This document shows positions 6,752 through 14,170 of a DNA stretch of 19,728 nt, one piece after another. The stretch is from Actinomycetales bacterium (GTDB taxonomy: Bacteria > Actinomycetota > Actinomycetes > S36-B12): contig JAFIHP010000401.1 of NCBI GenBank assembly GCA_017849335.1, forward strand, positions 1 to 19,728. Direction: 5' to 3'. Each line of letters starts with the position of its first letter. Position 1 is the stretch's first letter. The position numbers and the translations under genes were made by a program. The notes below the pieces were generated by a model that saw only the letters and a list, made by a program, of their open reading frames with translations, did not search any database and was not told the DNA's origin.

Positions 6752-8278
6752 TCACGCCGGCCAGGTCATGTCGGCACGGTGACGACGGTCGTCGTCCGAC
6801 ATCGGGGTGATCCCGTCGTCGCCGAGCACGAGCGTCCGCTCCCGGGGGGAGGCCAGGAGGACGACGGCCACGACGGCGAACGCCAGCACGTAGACGACCA
6901 CGTCGGCGATGTCGGTGATGTTGTCGGCGTTGGTCGACGTCTCGATCATGCCGTGGACCGTGAAGCCCGCCGTGACGACGACGAGCACGCGCAGCCAGAC
7001 GCGTGACAGACCCGTCGCCGCGAAGAGCGGGAGCGCCCACAGCAGGTACCACGGCTGGACCACTGGTCCCAGGAGGACGACGGCGCCGAACGCGATCGCC
7101 GCCCCGCGGACGGGACTGCGGCCACCGGGACGCAGCACCAGGTAGCCGACGACGACGACGGCAGCGGCGAGGCCGATCGTGCGCGTCACCTGCAGCGGCA
7201 GCTCCCAGTCGATCGTCCACCCGAGCGCGGTGGTGCCCATCCCGGTGAGCTTGCCGATGGCGGTCGACGGCGACAGCCACGTGAGCACGCCCGACGGGGT
7301 TCCGAACGCCGCGGTCACGAAGCCACGTCCCGCCCCGGCGACCAGGAACACGGAGGCGAGTGTCGCACCGAGAACGACGATCGACAGGGCCCACGACCGG
7401 ATGCGGTCCGACCACCGTCCGTCCCGGCCGGCCCAGAGCAGGCCGACGAACGGCAGGGCGATGATCGCGACCGGCTTGATCGCGACCGCGAGGCTCACTG
7501 CCACGGCGCCCCATAGGCAGCGTCGCTGCGCGGCCAGCAGGAGCCCGGTCGCCGCCAGACCGACCGTCAGGGCGTCGTTGTGCGCGCCGCAGACGAAGTG
7601 CATGACGATCATCGGATTGAGCACGCCGGCCCACAGCGCTCGGTCGGCGTCGACCCCGTGCATCGCGGCGAGCCGCGGCACGCTCCAGGCGAGCAGGACG
7701 ACGCCCGCCACGGCGACCAGCCGGAACAGAAGCATCCCCAGGTAGGCGTTCGGGTGGGCGAACGTGCTGATCGTGCGCTCGACCAGGAGGAACGCCGGGC
7801 CGTACGGCGTCGGCGACTCGACCCACATCGGGTCCGCGCCGTCGTCGAACCAGCCGGGGATGACGTCGATGCCGGTGGTGGTCGGGTCGTAGCCCGCCGC
7901 GTACACGCGCCCCTGTGCGTAGTACGAGTAGACGTCGCGGCTGAACATGGGGGGTGCGAGCAGCAGCGGGAACGACCACAGCGCGAGCACGCCCGCCATC
8001 TCCCGCAGTCGCGGCTGGTCGTGCTCGAGCTGCCGGTCGTGGAGCTCGGCACCCAGCAGCAGCCATGCCTGCAGGAGCACCGCCAGCCCGATGATCACCA
8101 TGGCGCGGGCGGTGAGCGACCCGCCGACGGTCGTCCGCAGGACCCCGACGATCGGGCCGTCGGAGAGGTCCGAGGTGAGCGGGAGCCAGCCGATGCCGAG
8201 GGCGCCGACGGCCATCAGGGTCGTCCCGACGAGCCCGGGCAGACCGTGCCGTACGGCGAAGGGCGGGGGAGCACTCAC
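6752..8278 (-). CDS. mptA: Polyprenol-phosphomannose-dependent alpha-1,6-mannosyltransferase (MptA/MptB family)
   Basis: A 508-residue polytopic GT-C glycosyltransferase with roughly a dozen hydrophobic helices. The first periplasmic loop holds MFSRDVYSYYAQGRVYAAG, which matches the acidic loop pattern of the actinobacterial MptA/MptB proteins, and PTPYGPAFLL and NPMIVMHFVCGAHND further on are also family-like. These enzymes use decaprenyl-phosphomannose to extend the alpha-1,6-mannan backbone of lipomannan-type glycolipids outside the membrane. I favour MptA over MptB from the position next to idsB and pknL as in Mycobacterium tuberculosis (Rv2174). The GTG start overlaps the crtI stop by 4 bases and crtB follows after 7 bases, so it sits fully inside the carotenoid operon. 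The hydrophilic C-terminal tail (about 25 residues) is rich in Asp and Arg. Confidence 0.85.
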   Translation of the reverse strand: MSAPPPFAVRHGLPGLVGTTLMAVGALGIGWLPLTSDLSDGPIVGVLRTTVGGSLTARAMVIIGLAVLLQAWLLLGAELHDRQLEHDQPRLREMAGVLALWSFPLLLAPPMFSRDVYSYYAQGRVYAAGYDPTTTGIDVIPGWFDDGADPMWVESPTPYGPAFLLVERTISTFAHPNAYLGMLLFRLVAVAGVVLLAWSVPRLAAMHGVDADRALWAGVLNPMIVMHFVCGAHNDALTVGLAATGLLLAAQRRCLWGAVAVSLAVAIKPVAIIALPFVGLLWAGRDGRWSDRIRSWALSIVVLGATLASVFLVAGAGRGFVTAAFGTPSGVLTWLSPSTAIGKLTGMGTTALGWTIDWELPLQVTRTIGLAAAVVVVGYLVLRPGGRSPVRGAAIAFGAVVLLGPVVQPWYLLWALPLFAATGLSRVWLRVLVVVTAGFTVHGMIETSTNADNITDIADVVVYVLAFAVVAVVLLASPRERTLVLGDDGITPMSDDDRRHRADMTWPA

Positions 8279-9804
8279 CCCCGGGCGCCCGCGAGGTCGA
8301 TCGCCCGTGAGCGGTAGGTCGGGTCGGGGCCCGTCACCCGCTCGGCCGCCAGCCGGCCGGAGACCAGGACCATCGGCACCCCGACGCCGGGCTGGGTGCC
8401 GGAGCCGACGAAGACGACGTTCTGGCCCCACCGGTTGCCCGGGCGGAACGGCCCGGTCTGCGTGAACGTGTGCGCGGCCGCGAACGGCGTTCCGCGCTCC
8501 ATCCCGCGGGCCTGCCAGTCCAGCGGCGTGGTGACGTCGAGCACCTCGACGCCGTCGGCGAAGCCGATGTACCCGCGGTCTTCGAGGACGCCCATCGCCT
8601 CCTGGGCGTAGCGGGGTCCCTCGGTCCGCCAGTCGATGTCCGCGGTCAGGTTGGGGGTGGGCAGCAGCACGTAGTAGGCGTGCCCGCCGTCCGGGGCCAG
8701 CGACGGGTCCGAGTGCGTCAGGTCCGACACGAAGATGCTCGGGTCCCGCATCAGCCGTCCACCGGACACGACGTCGTCGAACACCTCGCGCCAGGCGCGC
8801 CCGAAGTGCAGGTTGTGGTGGGCGATCTGCCGGTAGCCGGCGCGCGAGCCGGCCAGCAGCAGCAGGCAGGAGGGGGAGTAGCGCAGCCGGCGGACGGACC
8901 ATGGCTCGATCCCCAGGAGGTCGCGGTAGGCGACCGGAAGGTCCGGATTGAGGACCACGACGTCGGCGGGGATCCGCTCGCCGTCGGCCGTGCGCACCGC
9001 CACGGCCCGGTCGCCGTCGCGTTCGACCGAGGTCACGTCGGTGTCGTAGCGGAAGTCCACGCCGTGGGCCTGCGCCGCGGCAGCCATCGCGACCGGGAGC
9101 GCGTGCATGCCGCCCTCGGGGACGAAGACGCCGGCGACCGAGTCCATGTACGAGATGACCGCGTACAGCGCGAGCGCCTGCTGCGGCGACACTCCGGCGT
9201 ACATCGCCTGGAACGAGAACACGCGCTGCGTCCGGGGGTCGTCGAGGTAGCGGTCGACGCGCGGCGCCAGGCGTCCGAACGCGCCCATCGCCACCAGCCG
9301 GGCGAGCTCGGGGGTGAGCAACCCGAGCGGGGAGTCGAGGTTGCTGTCGATGAACCGGTCGAACTCCAACGTGTAGAGCCGCGCGACGTAGTCGACGTGC
9401 CGGCGGTAGCCGGCCGCCTCGGCCGGGCCGATGGAGGCGGCGATCTCCGCCGCCATCGCCTCGACGTCCGCCCGGACGTCGAGGCGGCTCCCGTCGGGGA
9501 AGAACGCGCGGTACAGCGGATCCAGGGGACGCAGGGTCAGCCAGTCCTCCATCGACTCGCCGACGCAGTCGAAGGCGTCTGCGATGAGGTCCGGCATCGT
9601 GAGGACGGTCGGCCCGGTGTCGAACCGGTACGTGCCGCTCGCGCCGGCGAGCTCGCGCCGTCCGGCGCGTCCGCCGGGGACGGATGCCCGCTCCAGCACG
9701 GTGACCTGGCGTCCGGCACCCGCGAGGCGGAGCGCGGCGGACAAGCCGCCCAGGCCGGCGCCTACGATGACCACCCGGTCGGTCGGGCCCTGCACGGTGT
9801 TCAT
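8275..9804 (-). CDS. crtI: Phytoene desaturase (CrtI type)
   Basis: A 509-residue FAD-dependent amine-oxidase-fold enzyme. An N-terminal Rossmann motif VIVGAGLGGLSAALRLA begins at about residue 12 and ends in an acidic residue at VTVLER; RFDTGPTVLTMPDL follows, and the C-terminal FAD-binding signature is VFVGSGTQPGVGVPMVLVSG. This pattern is that of bacterial CrtI, which converts phytoene to lycopene in four desaturation steps. The GTQPGVGVPM wording matches CrtI rather than the CrtD/CrtN-type GGSAHPGGGLP form found in the second desaturase of this window. The ATG forms an ATGA overlap with the end of the polyprenyl synthase gene, and its own stop overlaps the mannosyltransferase start, so three genes are translationally linked. 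Number of desaturation steps is inferred from family. Confidence 0.93.
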   Translation of the reverse strand: MNTVQGPTDRVVIVGAGLGGLSAALRLAGAGRQVTVLERASVPGGRAGRRELAGASGTYRFDTGPTVLTMPDLIADAFDCVGESMEDWLTLRPLDPLYRAFFPDGSRLDVRADVEAMAAEIAASIGPAEAAGYRRHVDYVARLYTLEFDRFIDSNLDSPLGLLTPELARLVAMGAFGRLAPRVDRYLDDPRTQRVFSFQAMYAGVSPQQALALYAVISYMDSVAGVFVPEGGMHALPVAMAAAAQAHGVDFRYDTDVTSVERDGDRAVAVRTADGERIPADVVVLNPDLPVAYRDLLGIEPWSVRRLRYSPSCLLLLAGSRAGYRQIAHHNLHFGRAWREVFDDVVSGGRLMRDPSIFVSDLTHSDPSLAPDGGHAYYVLLPTPNLTADIDWRTEGPRYAQEAMGVLEDRGYIGFADGVEVLDVTTPLDWQARGMERGTPFAAAHTFTQTGPFRPGNRWGQNVVFVGSGTQPGVGVPMVLVSGRLAAERVTGPDPTYRSRAIDLAGARG

Positions 9805-10880
9805 CCAGTCCTCCGGGTCGCGGCGAGAGCGAGGTCGGCGAGCACCGAGCGTGCCGACGGCTCGAGGTCGGTGGTCGCAAGGGCGTCGAGGGCGTCCGCG
9901 AGCATCCGCTCGATCAGCTGCTCGACCTCGTCGACGGCCCCCGTGTCGACGAGCACCTCGCGGAGGGCGTCGACGCCGGCCTGATCGAGGCCTGGGTCGC
10001 CGAGGAGCCGCCGGACGAGATCGGCCTGCGCTGCGGTGGCGCGCTCCACCGCGAGCGCGACGAGGACCGTCCGCTTGCCCTCGCGCAGGTCGTCCCCGGC
10101 CGGCTTGCCGGTCTGCGCAGGGTCGCCGAACACGCCGAGCACGTCATCGCGGAGCTGGAACGCCTCTCCGAGTGGAAGCCCGTACGCGGTGTAGGCCGCG
10201 ACGACGTCGGCAGGCGCGCCGGCGACGGCGGCTCCGAGGTGCAGGGGCCGTTCGACGGTGTATTTGGCGGCCTTGAACCGTACGACGCGCAGGGCCCGCC
10301 CGACCGATCCGCCACCGCGAGCCTGCTCGCGGAGGTCCAGGTACTGCCCGACCATCACCTCGGTGCGCATCTCGTCGTAGACGCGCTTGGCACGCTCGAG
10401 CGCCGAGGCCGACAGTCCCGATCCCAGCAGGGTCTCGTCGGACCAGGCCAAGCACAGGTCGCCGAGCAGGATCGCGGCACCGGCACCGAAGGACTCGGCC
10501 GACCCGTGCCAGTCCGACTCCCGGTGCAGTCCGGCGAATCGCCGGTGGATCGCCGGCTGGCCGCGCCGGGTGTCGGAGCCGTCCATCACGTCGTCGTGGA
10601 TCAGTGCGGACGCCTGAAGGAACTCCAGCGACGCGGCCGCCCGCAGGGCTGCCTCGTCGTCGGACGGATCGCCGCCCGCCGCGCGCCAGCCCCAGTAGGC
10701 GAACGCCGGGCGCACGCGCTTGCCGCCGGCGAGGAGTGCCGTGAGCGCGTCGGTGAGCTCGGCCAGCTCGGGAGCGATCGCGCGAACGCTGGTCGCGTAG
10801 CGGTCGAGCGCGGCGTCGATGGTGAGCTGGACACGCTGACGCAGGTCGGCGGCGTCCAGCGGGGACTGCTCGGTGGGCAC
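9801..10880 (-). CDS. idsB: Geranylgeranyl diphosphate synthase (IdsA/IdsB-type polyprenyl synthetase)
   Basis: A 359-residue trans-isoprenyl diphosphate synthase. The first aspartate-rich motif DDVMD is at 96-100 in LIHDDVMDGSDTRRG and the second region is FQLRDDVLGVFGDP (241-254), with the DDxxG variant usual in actinobacterial IdsA/IdsB and GGPP synthases. It supplies GGPP to CrtB, so it acts as CrtE here. I use idsB because the neighbours metF, mptA and the PASTA kinase match the mycobacterial idsB locus. The GTG start is preferred because a -10 (TAGGCT) ends 6 bases before it; a GGAGG touches the GTG directly and is too close to serve as a normal ribosome binding site. It heads the four-gene carotenoid operon and is divergent from metF across 79 bases. 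Chain length C20 is inferred. Confidence 0.9.
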   Translation of the reverse strand: MPTEQSPLDAADLRQRVQLTIDAALDRYATSVRAIAPELAELTDALTALLAGGKRVRPAFAYWGWRAAGGDPSDDEAALRAAASLEFLQASALIHDDVMDGSDTRRGQPAIHRRFAGLHRESDWHGSAESFGAGAAILLGDLCLAWSDETLLGSGLSASALERAKRVYDEMRTEVMVGQYLDLREQARGGGSVGRALRVVRFKAAKYTVERPLHLGAAVAGAPADVVAAYTAYGLPLGEAFQLRDDVLGVFGDPAQTGKPAGDDLREGKRTVLVALAVERATAAQADLVRRLLGDPGLDQAGVDALREVLVDTGAVDEVEQLIERMLADALDALATTDLEPSARSVLADLALAATRRTG

Positions 10881-10886
10881 CCTCCG

Positions 10887-10892
10887 AGCCTA
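10887..10892 (-). promoter_or_regulatory. -10 element of the idsB-crtI-mptA-crtB operon
   Basis: TAGGCT on the minus strand with CGGAGG between it and the GTG, implying a leaderless transcript for the whole operon. The context CCTAGGCTCG differs by one base from the element before the PASTA kinase and cruF. No clear -35. Confidence 0.5.
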
Positions 10893-10947
10893 GGGGCGCG
10901 CCCTCGCGCACGACGCCGGTGTTACCCGTACGTCACCAAGGCCCCCT

Positions 10948-10953
10948 TAAGGT
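10948..10953 (+). promoter_or_regulatory. -10 element of metF (leaderless)
   Basis: TAAGGT followed by six bases GTGGGC and then the metF ATG. This placement rules out the GTG at 10954 as a start for transcripts from this promoter. It is back to back with the idsB -10 in the same 79-base intergenic region. Confidence 0.5.
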
Positions 10954-10959
10954 GTGGGC

Positions 10960-11853
10960 ATGCGTGCGGACGACTCCCTGGGACAGGTGCTGTCCGGCGG
11001 CTCCCGGTCGTTCTCCTTCGAGCTGTTCCCGCCCAAGACGGCCGACGGTGAGCGACAGCTCTGGCAGACGGTTCGGGAGATCGAGGCGCTTCGTCCCACC
11101 TTCGTCTCGGTCACGTACGGCGCCGGCGGCTCCACGCAGGACCGGACCGTGCGCCTGACCGGCGAGATCGCTGCGGACACCACCTTGACCCCGGTGGGAC
11201 ATCTGACCTGCGTCGGCGCGTCCCGCGACGAGCTGCGCGAGGTCGTCGGGCAGTACGCGGCCGCCGGGGTCCGGACGATGCTCGCTCTGCGCGGCGACCC
11301 GCCCCGTGGCCGGGACACGGCCTGGGTGCCCCACCCGGACGGACTGCGCCACGCGAACGAGCTGGTCGAGCTCATCCGCTCGCTCGGATCCTTCAGCGTC
11401 GGCGTGGCGGCGTTCCCCGAGGGGCATCCGGAGTCCGTCGACCGCGACGAGGACGCTCGGGTGCTGGCGCTCAAGCAGCAGGCCGGCGCCGAGTTCGCGG
11501 TCACCCAGCTGTTCTTCCGGGTCGAGGACTACGAGCGGATGGTCGACCTCGCGGGCCGGCACGGCGTCACCATGCCGATCGTGCCGGGCATCATGCCCGT
11601 CACGAACGTCGCGCAGATCGAGCGGTTCGCGGCCCTGTCGGGCGCGCAGTTCCCGGCTGACCTCGCCGCCCGGTTCCACGCCGTCGCAGACGACCCGGAG
11701 GCCGTCGTGCGACTGGGGGTCGACGTGGCCGCCGAGATGAGCCAGCGACTCCTCGAGCTGGGGGCGCCGGGGTTGCACTTCTACACGCTCAACCGCTCGC
11801 GATCGACGATCGAGGTGTACCAGGCGCTCGGCCTGGGCGCGGCTACGGGCTAA
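10960..11853 (+). CDS. metF: 5,10-methylenetetrahydrofolate reductase (MetF)
   Basis: A 297-residue TIM-barrel enzyme of normal MetF length. The N-terminal FSFELFPPKT, then VSVTYGAGGSTQDRT, LALRGDPPRG and the C-terminal GLHFYTLNRS are all MetF signatures. It reduces methylene-THF to methyl-THF in the cytoplasm for methionine synthesis. The ATG at 10960 is chosen over a GTG two codons earlier because a -10 lies directly before that GTG. It has no metabolic link to carotenoids, but a metF-type gene next to idsB is a conserved arrangement in mycobacteria. The antiporter follows 14 bases after its stop on the same strand, so the two probably share the promoter. Confidence 0.93.
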   Translation: MRADDSLGQVLSGGSRSFSFELFPPKTADGERQLWQTVREIEALRPTFVSVTYGAGGSTQDRTVRLTGEIAADTTLTPVGHLTCVGASRDELREVVGQYAAAGVRTMLALRGDPPRGRDTAWVPHPDGLRHANELVELIRSLGSFSVGVAAFPEGHPESVDRDEDARVLALKQQAGAEFAVTQLFFRVEDYERMVDLAGRHGVTMPIVPGIMPVTNVAQIERFAALSGAQFPADLAARFHAVADDPEAVVRLGVDVAAEMSQRLLELGAPGLHFYTLNRSRSTIEVYQALGLGAATG

Positions 11854-11867
11854 CCGGCGGGTGTGAC

Positions 11868-13358
11868 ATGACGCTCGACGGGCTCGCACCGGCCCTGCTC
11901 GTCGGGGCCGCCGTCGCCCTCGTGGCCATCCTCAGCGTCCGGCTCGCCGGGCGTCTCGGCGTGCCGGGCCTGCTGCTGTACCTGGTGCTCGGGCTCGTGC
12001 TGGGCGCGGTGTTCCCGCCGCTGCACGTCGAGAACGCCGAGGTGGCCACCGCGCTCGGCTTCTGCGCCCTCGTCCTGATCCTGGCGCAAGGCGGGCTCAC
12101 GACCCGGGTGTCGGAGCTACGGCCGGTGCTGTGGCCCGCCCTGACGCTGGCGTCGGTGGGCATCGTGGTCTCGATCGTCGTGGTCGCGGTGCCTCTCATC
12201 GTCCTCGGGGTGGAGACGCGGACCGCGGTCCTCATCGGAGCGGTGCTCGCGGCGACCGACGCGGCTGCGGTGTTCTCCGTCATGCGCGGGATGCGGATCA
12301 CGACCCGGGTCCGGACGCTGCTGGAGGCCGAGGCGGGCTTCAACGACGCGCCGGTCGTGGTGATCGTCGCCGTGGTGTCGGCGGGCGACTTCGGCAGCTC
12401 GCCGTGGTGGCAGCCGCCGTTGTTGATCCTGGCCGAGCTCGTCGGTGGTGCCCTCGTCGGGGCGGTGGTCGGGTTCGGTGGTCGCTGGCTGCTGCCGCGG
12501 CTGGCGCTCCCGGCGGTCGGGCTCTACCCGATCGCTGCGCTGGCACTGCTCGTCGGCGCGTTCGGCGCGGGCCAGTGGCTGCACGTGTCCGGGTTCATCG
12601 CCGTCTACGTGGCGGCCGTCATCATCGGCTCGGCCGCCCGGCTGCCGCATCGGCGGTCGATCATCGGGTTCTCGGACGGCCTGGCCTGGGTCGCGGAGAT
12701 CGGGCTGTTCGTCATGCTCGGCGCCCTGGCGAGCGTGAGCCGCCTGCCCCAGGCGATCCCGCTGGCGATCGTCGTGGCGGGCTTGATCATCGTGCTCGCC
12801 CGGCCGATCGCCGCCGGGGTGTCGCTGCTGCCGTTCCGCGTTCCCGTTCCGGAGGTCGCGTTCGCCGGCATCGCCGGCCTGCGCGGGGCAGTGCCGATCG
12901 TGTTCGCCGCGATCCCGCTCGGCCTGGGCGTCGCCGGGGCGACCGAGGTGTTCGACGTCACCTTGCTGGTCGTCCTGATCCTGATGCTGGTTCAGGTCCC
13001 GCTCATCACCCGCATGGGTCGCCGACTGGGGGTGGTGCAACCGGGAGAGACGACCGAGCTCGAGCTCGAGTCCGCCCCGCTGGACGGCATGCAGGCCCTC
13101 GTCCTCGGCGTCGACGTCCCGGCGGGCGCGGGCCTGGTCGGCATCTTCGTGAGCGAGCTCGGGCTGCCGGAGGGAGCCGTGGTCGCGCTGGTCGTGCGCA
13201 GCGGGTCGGCCATCGCTCCGGACCGGCAGACGCGCCTGCGCGCCGACGACCAGATGCTCGTCGTCACCACTGAGCAGGCCCGGACAGCCACCCAGGAGCG
13301 CCTGAGGCTGGTCGCCCGCCACGGCCGGCTGGCGCGCTGGCGCGCCTCCGACGTCTAG
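11868..13358 (+). CDS. Monovalent cation/proton antiporter, NhaP2 (CPA1) type with RCK_C domain
   Basis: A 496-residue membrane protein. Residues 5-390 form about twelve helices and include AATDAAAVF around Asp131 and the FND of GFNDAPVVV (158-160), the paired acidic positions that carry ions in CPA1 antiporters. After the last helix, residues from about 395 to 480 form a cytoplasmic RCK_C (TrkA_C-like) domain, which usually senses nucleotide or ions. This layout is that of NhaP2/CvrA-type K+/H+ antiporters. Ion choice (K+ or Na+) cannot be read from the sequence. It starts with ATG 14 bases after metF, with a weak GGCGGG ribosome binding site. Its TAG stop shares the palindrome CTAG with the stop of the convergent DUF1566-like gene. 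Confidence 0.87.
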   Translation: MTLDGLAPALLVGAAVALVAILSVRLAGRLGVPGLLLYLVLGLVLGAVFPPLHVENAEVATALGFCALVLILAQGGLTTRVSELRPVLWPALTLASVGIVVSIVVVAVPLIVLGVETRTAVLIGAVLAATDAAAVFSVMRGMRITTRVRTLLEAEAGFNDAPVVVIVAVVSAGDFGSSPWWQPPLLILAELVGGALVGAVVGFGGRWLLPRLALPAVGLYPIAALALLVGAFGAGQWLHVSGFIAVYVAAVIIGSAARLPHRRSIIGFSDGLAWVAEIGLFVMLGALASVSRLPQAIPLAIVVAGLIIVLARPIAAGVSLLPFRVPVPEVAFAGIAGLRGAVPIVFAAIPLGLGVAGATEVFDVTLLVVLILMLVQVPLITRMGRRLGVVQPGETTELELESAPLDGMQALVLGVDVPAGAGLVGIFVSELGLPEGAVVALVVRSGSAIAPDRQTRLRADDQMLVVTTEQARTATQERLRLVARHGRLARWRASDV

Positions 13359-14068
13359 AAGGCCCGGATCGGGCGGACGTAGTTGGCGTAGCCCTTGTCC
13401 GACGGTGCCGGTGTGTAGTCGGCGTAGAAGTCCTGGATCCATGCCTCGTTCGGGGACGACTCCGACGAGCTCCAGTAGCCGTGGAGCTGGAACCCGCTCG
13501 CGCCGACCTTCGCCTTGCGCAGGAACAGCTGGCGCAGCTCGTCGCGGGAGGGCAGGTACCAGTCCGTCTTCCCGCCGCCGCGGTAGGACGACGCCGCGAC
13601 GGCGGCATCCGTGGTGCAGACGCCGAGCATCGCGGCGGTGTTCGCCTTCCCGGCGCCCAGCCCCGTCGCCTGGGTGCCCGGGATCGAGTCGGTCACGTTC
13701 GAGCACCAGGTGAGGTTCGGGTCGCCACCGGTCGCCCAGGACGCGGGCGCGGCCTCGAGGTAGCGGCCCCAGGGCTGCCGGGAGCGCGCGGAGTAGAAGA
13801 CCTTCCCGCCGCCGGGCCCGACGTCGCCGACGACGCAGGAACCCCCGGCCTTGCAGGCCTTGCGGTCGACGCGTTCCTTCTTGGTGCACGTCCCCGAGGA
13901 CGAGTAGCGGGCGAAGCCGGTCGCCTTGCTGACGCACTTCACCTTCGCGCTGACGCGCGCGGCCGGCGCCGTGGCGCCCGCGGTGGCGGCCACGACGGTC
14001 AGGGTGGACGCGCAGACGGCCAGCGACGCGAGAGCGACGACGGCGGAGCGGAGCGGGGGACGGGACAC
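13355..14068 (-). CDS. Secreted DUF1566-like (Lcl C-terminal-like) protein
   Basis: A 237-residue protein with a cleavable-looking signal peptide (basic start SRPPLRS, hydrophobic stretch to about residue 32, then ATAPAARV). The mature part has six or so cysteines, the pattern GDVGPGGGKVFYSA, a WYLPSRDELRQLF motif and YWSSSE, and ends YVRPIRAF. These are typical of DUF1566-type extracellular domains, whose role is generally unknown; they are sometimes called lectin-like. The start is taken as GTG at 14066-14068 because GAAGGGA lies 6 bases upstream; the GTG two codons earlier would touch that ribosome binding site. It has its own likely promoter and converges on the antiporter with a 4-base overlap. 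No link to carotenoids is visible. Confidence 0.78.
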   Translation of the reverse strand: MSRPPLRSAVVALASLAVCASTLTVVAATAGATAPAARVSAKVKCVSKATGFARYSSSGTCTKKERVDRKACKAGGSCVVGDVGPGGGKVFYSARSRQPWGRYLEAAPASWATGGDPNLTWCSNVTDSIPGTQATGLGAGKANTAAMLGVCTTDAAVAASSYRGGGKTDWYLPSRDELRQLFLRKAKVGASGFQLHGYWSSSESSPNEAWIQDFYADYTPAPSDKGYANYVRPIRAF

Positions 14069-14118
14069 GGGCACTCCCTTCGCGGTCGCGCACCGGGGCG
14101 GCGTGCCGCTGGGGCACG

Positions 14119-14124
14119 ACGCTA
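14119..14124 (-). promoter_or_regulatory. Possible -10 of the DUF1566-like gene
   Basis: TAGCGT on the minus strand about 50 bases before the start codon, in the only upstream non-coding space. Unlike the neighbouring genes this would give a leadered mRNA, in agreement with the good GAAGGGA ribosome binding site at 14075-14081. No convincing -35. Confidence 0.3.
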
Positions 14125-14170
14125 GACCTTCCGGCGCGCAGCCGGTAGAGGGTGACGTGCCGGGATCCGG

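Noticed and set aside
8470..9984. 504-codon plus-strand frame opposite crtI
   Set aside because: Shadow of crtI and the end of idsB; no family resemblance.
10954..10956. GTG two codons upstream as start of metF
   Set aside because: It directly follows the -10 TAAGGT, so a transcript from that promoter would not contain it.
14072..14074. GTG at 14074 as start of the DUF1566-like protein
   Set aside because: It would abut the GAAGGGA ribosome binding site with no spacing; the GTG two codons later has the normal 6-base gap.
14102..14145. Two small hairpins (CGTGCC/GGCACG and CCGGC/GCCGG) as terminator of the cruF operon
   Set aside because: Stems of 5-6 pairs without a T tract are expected by chance in sequence this rich in GC, and the region must also hold the promoter of the DUF1566-like gene.
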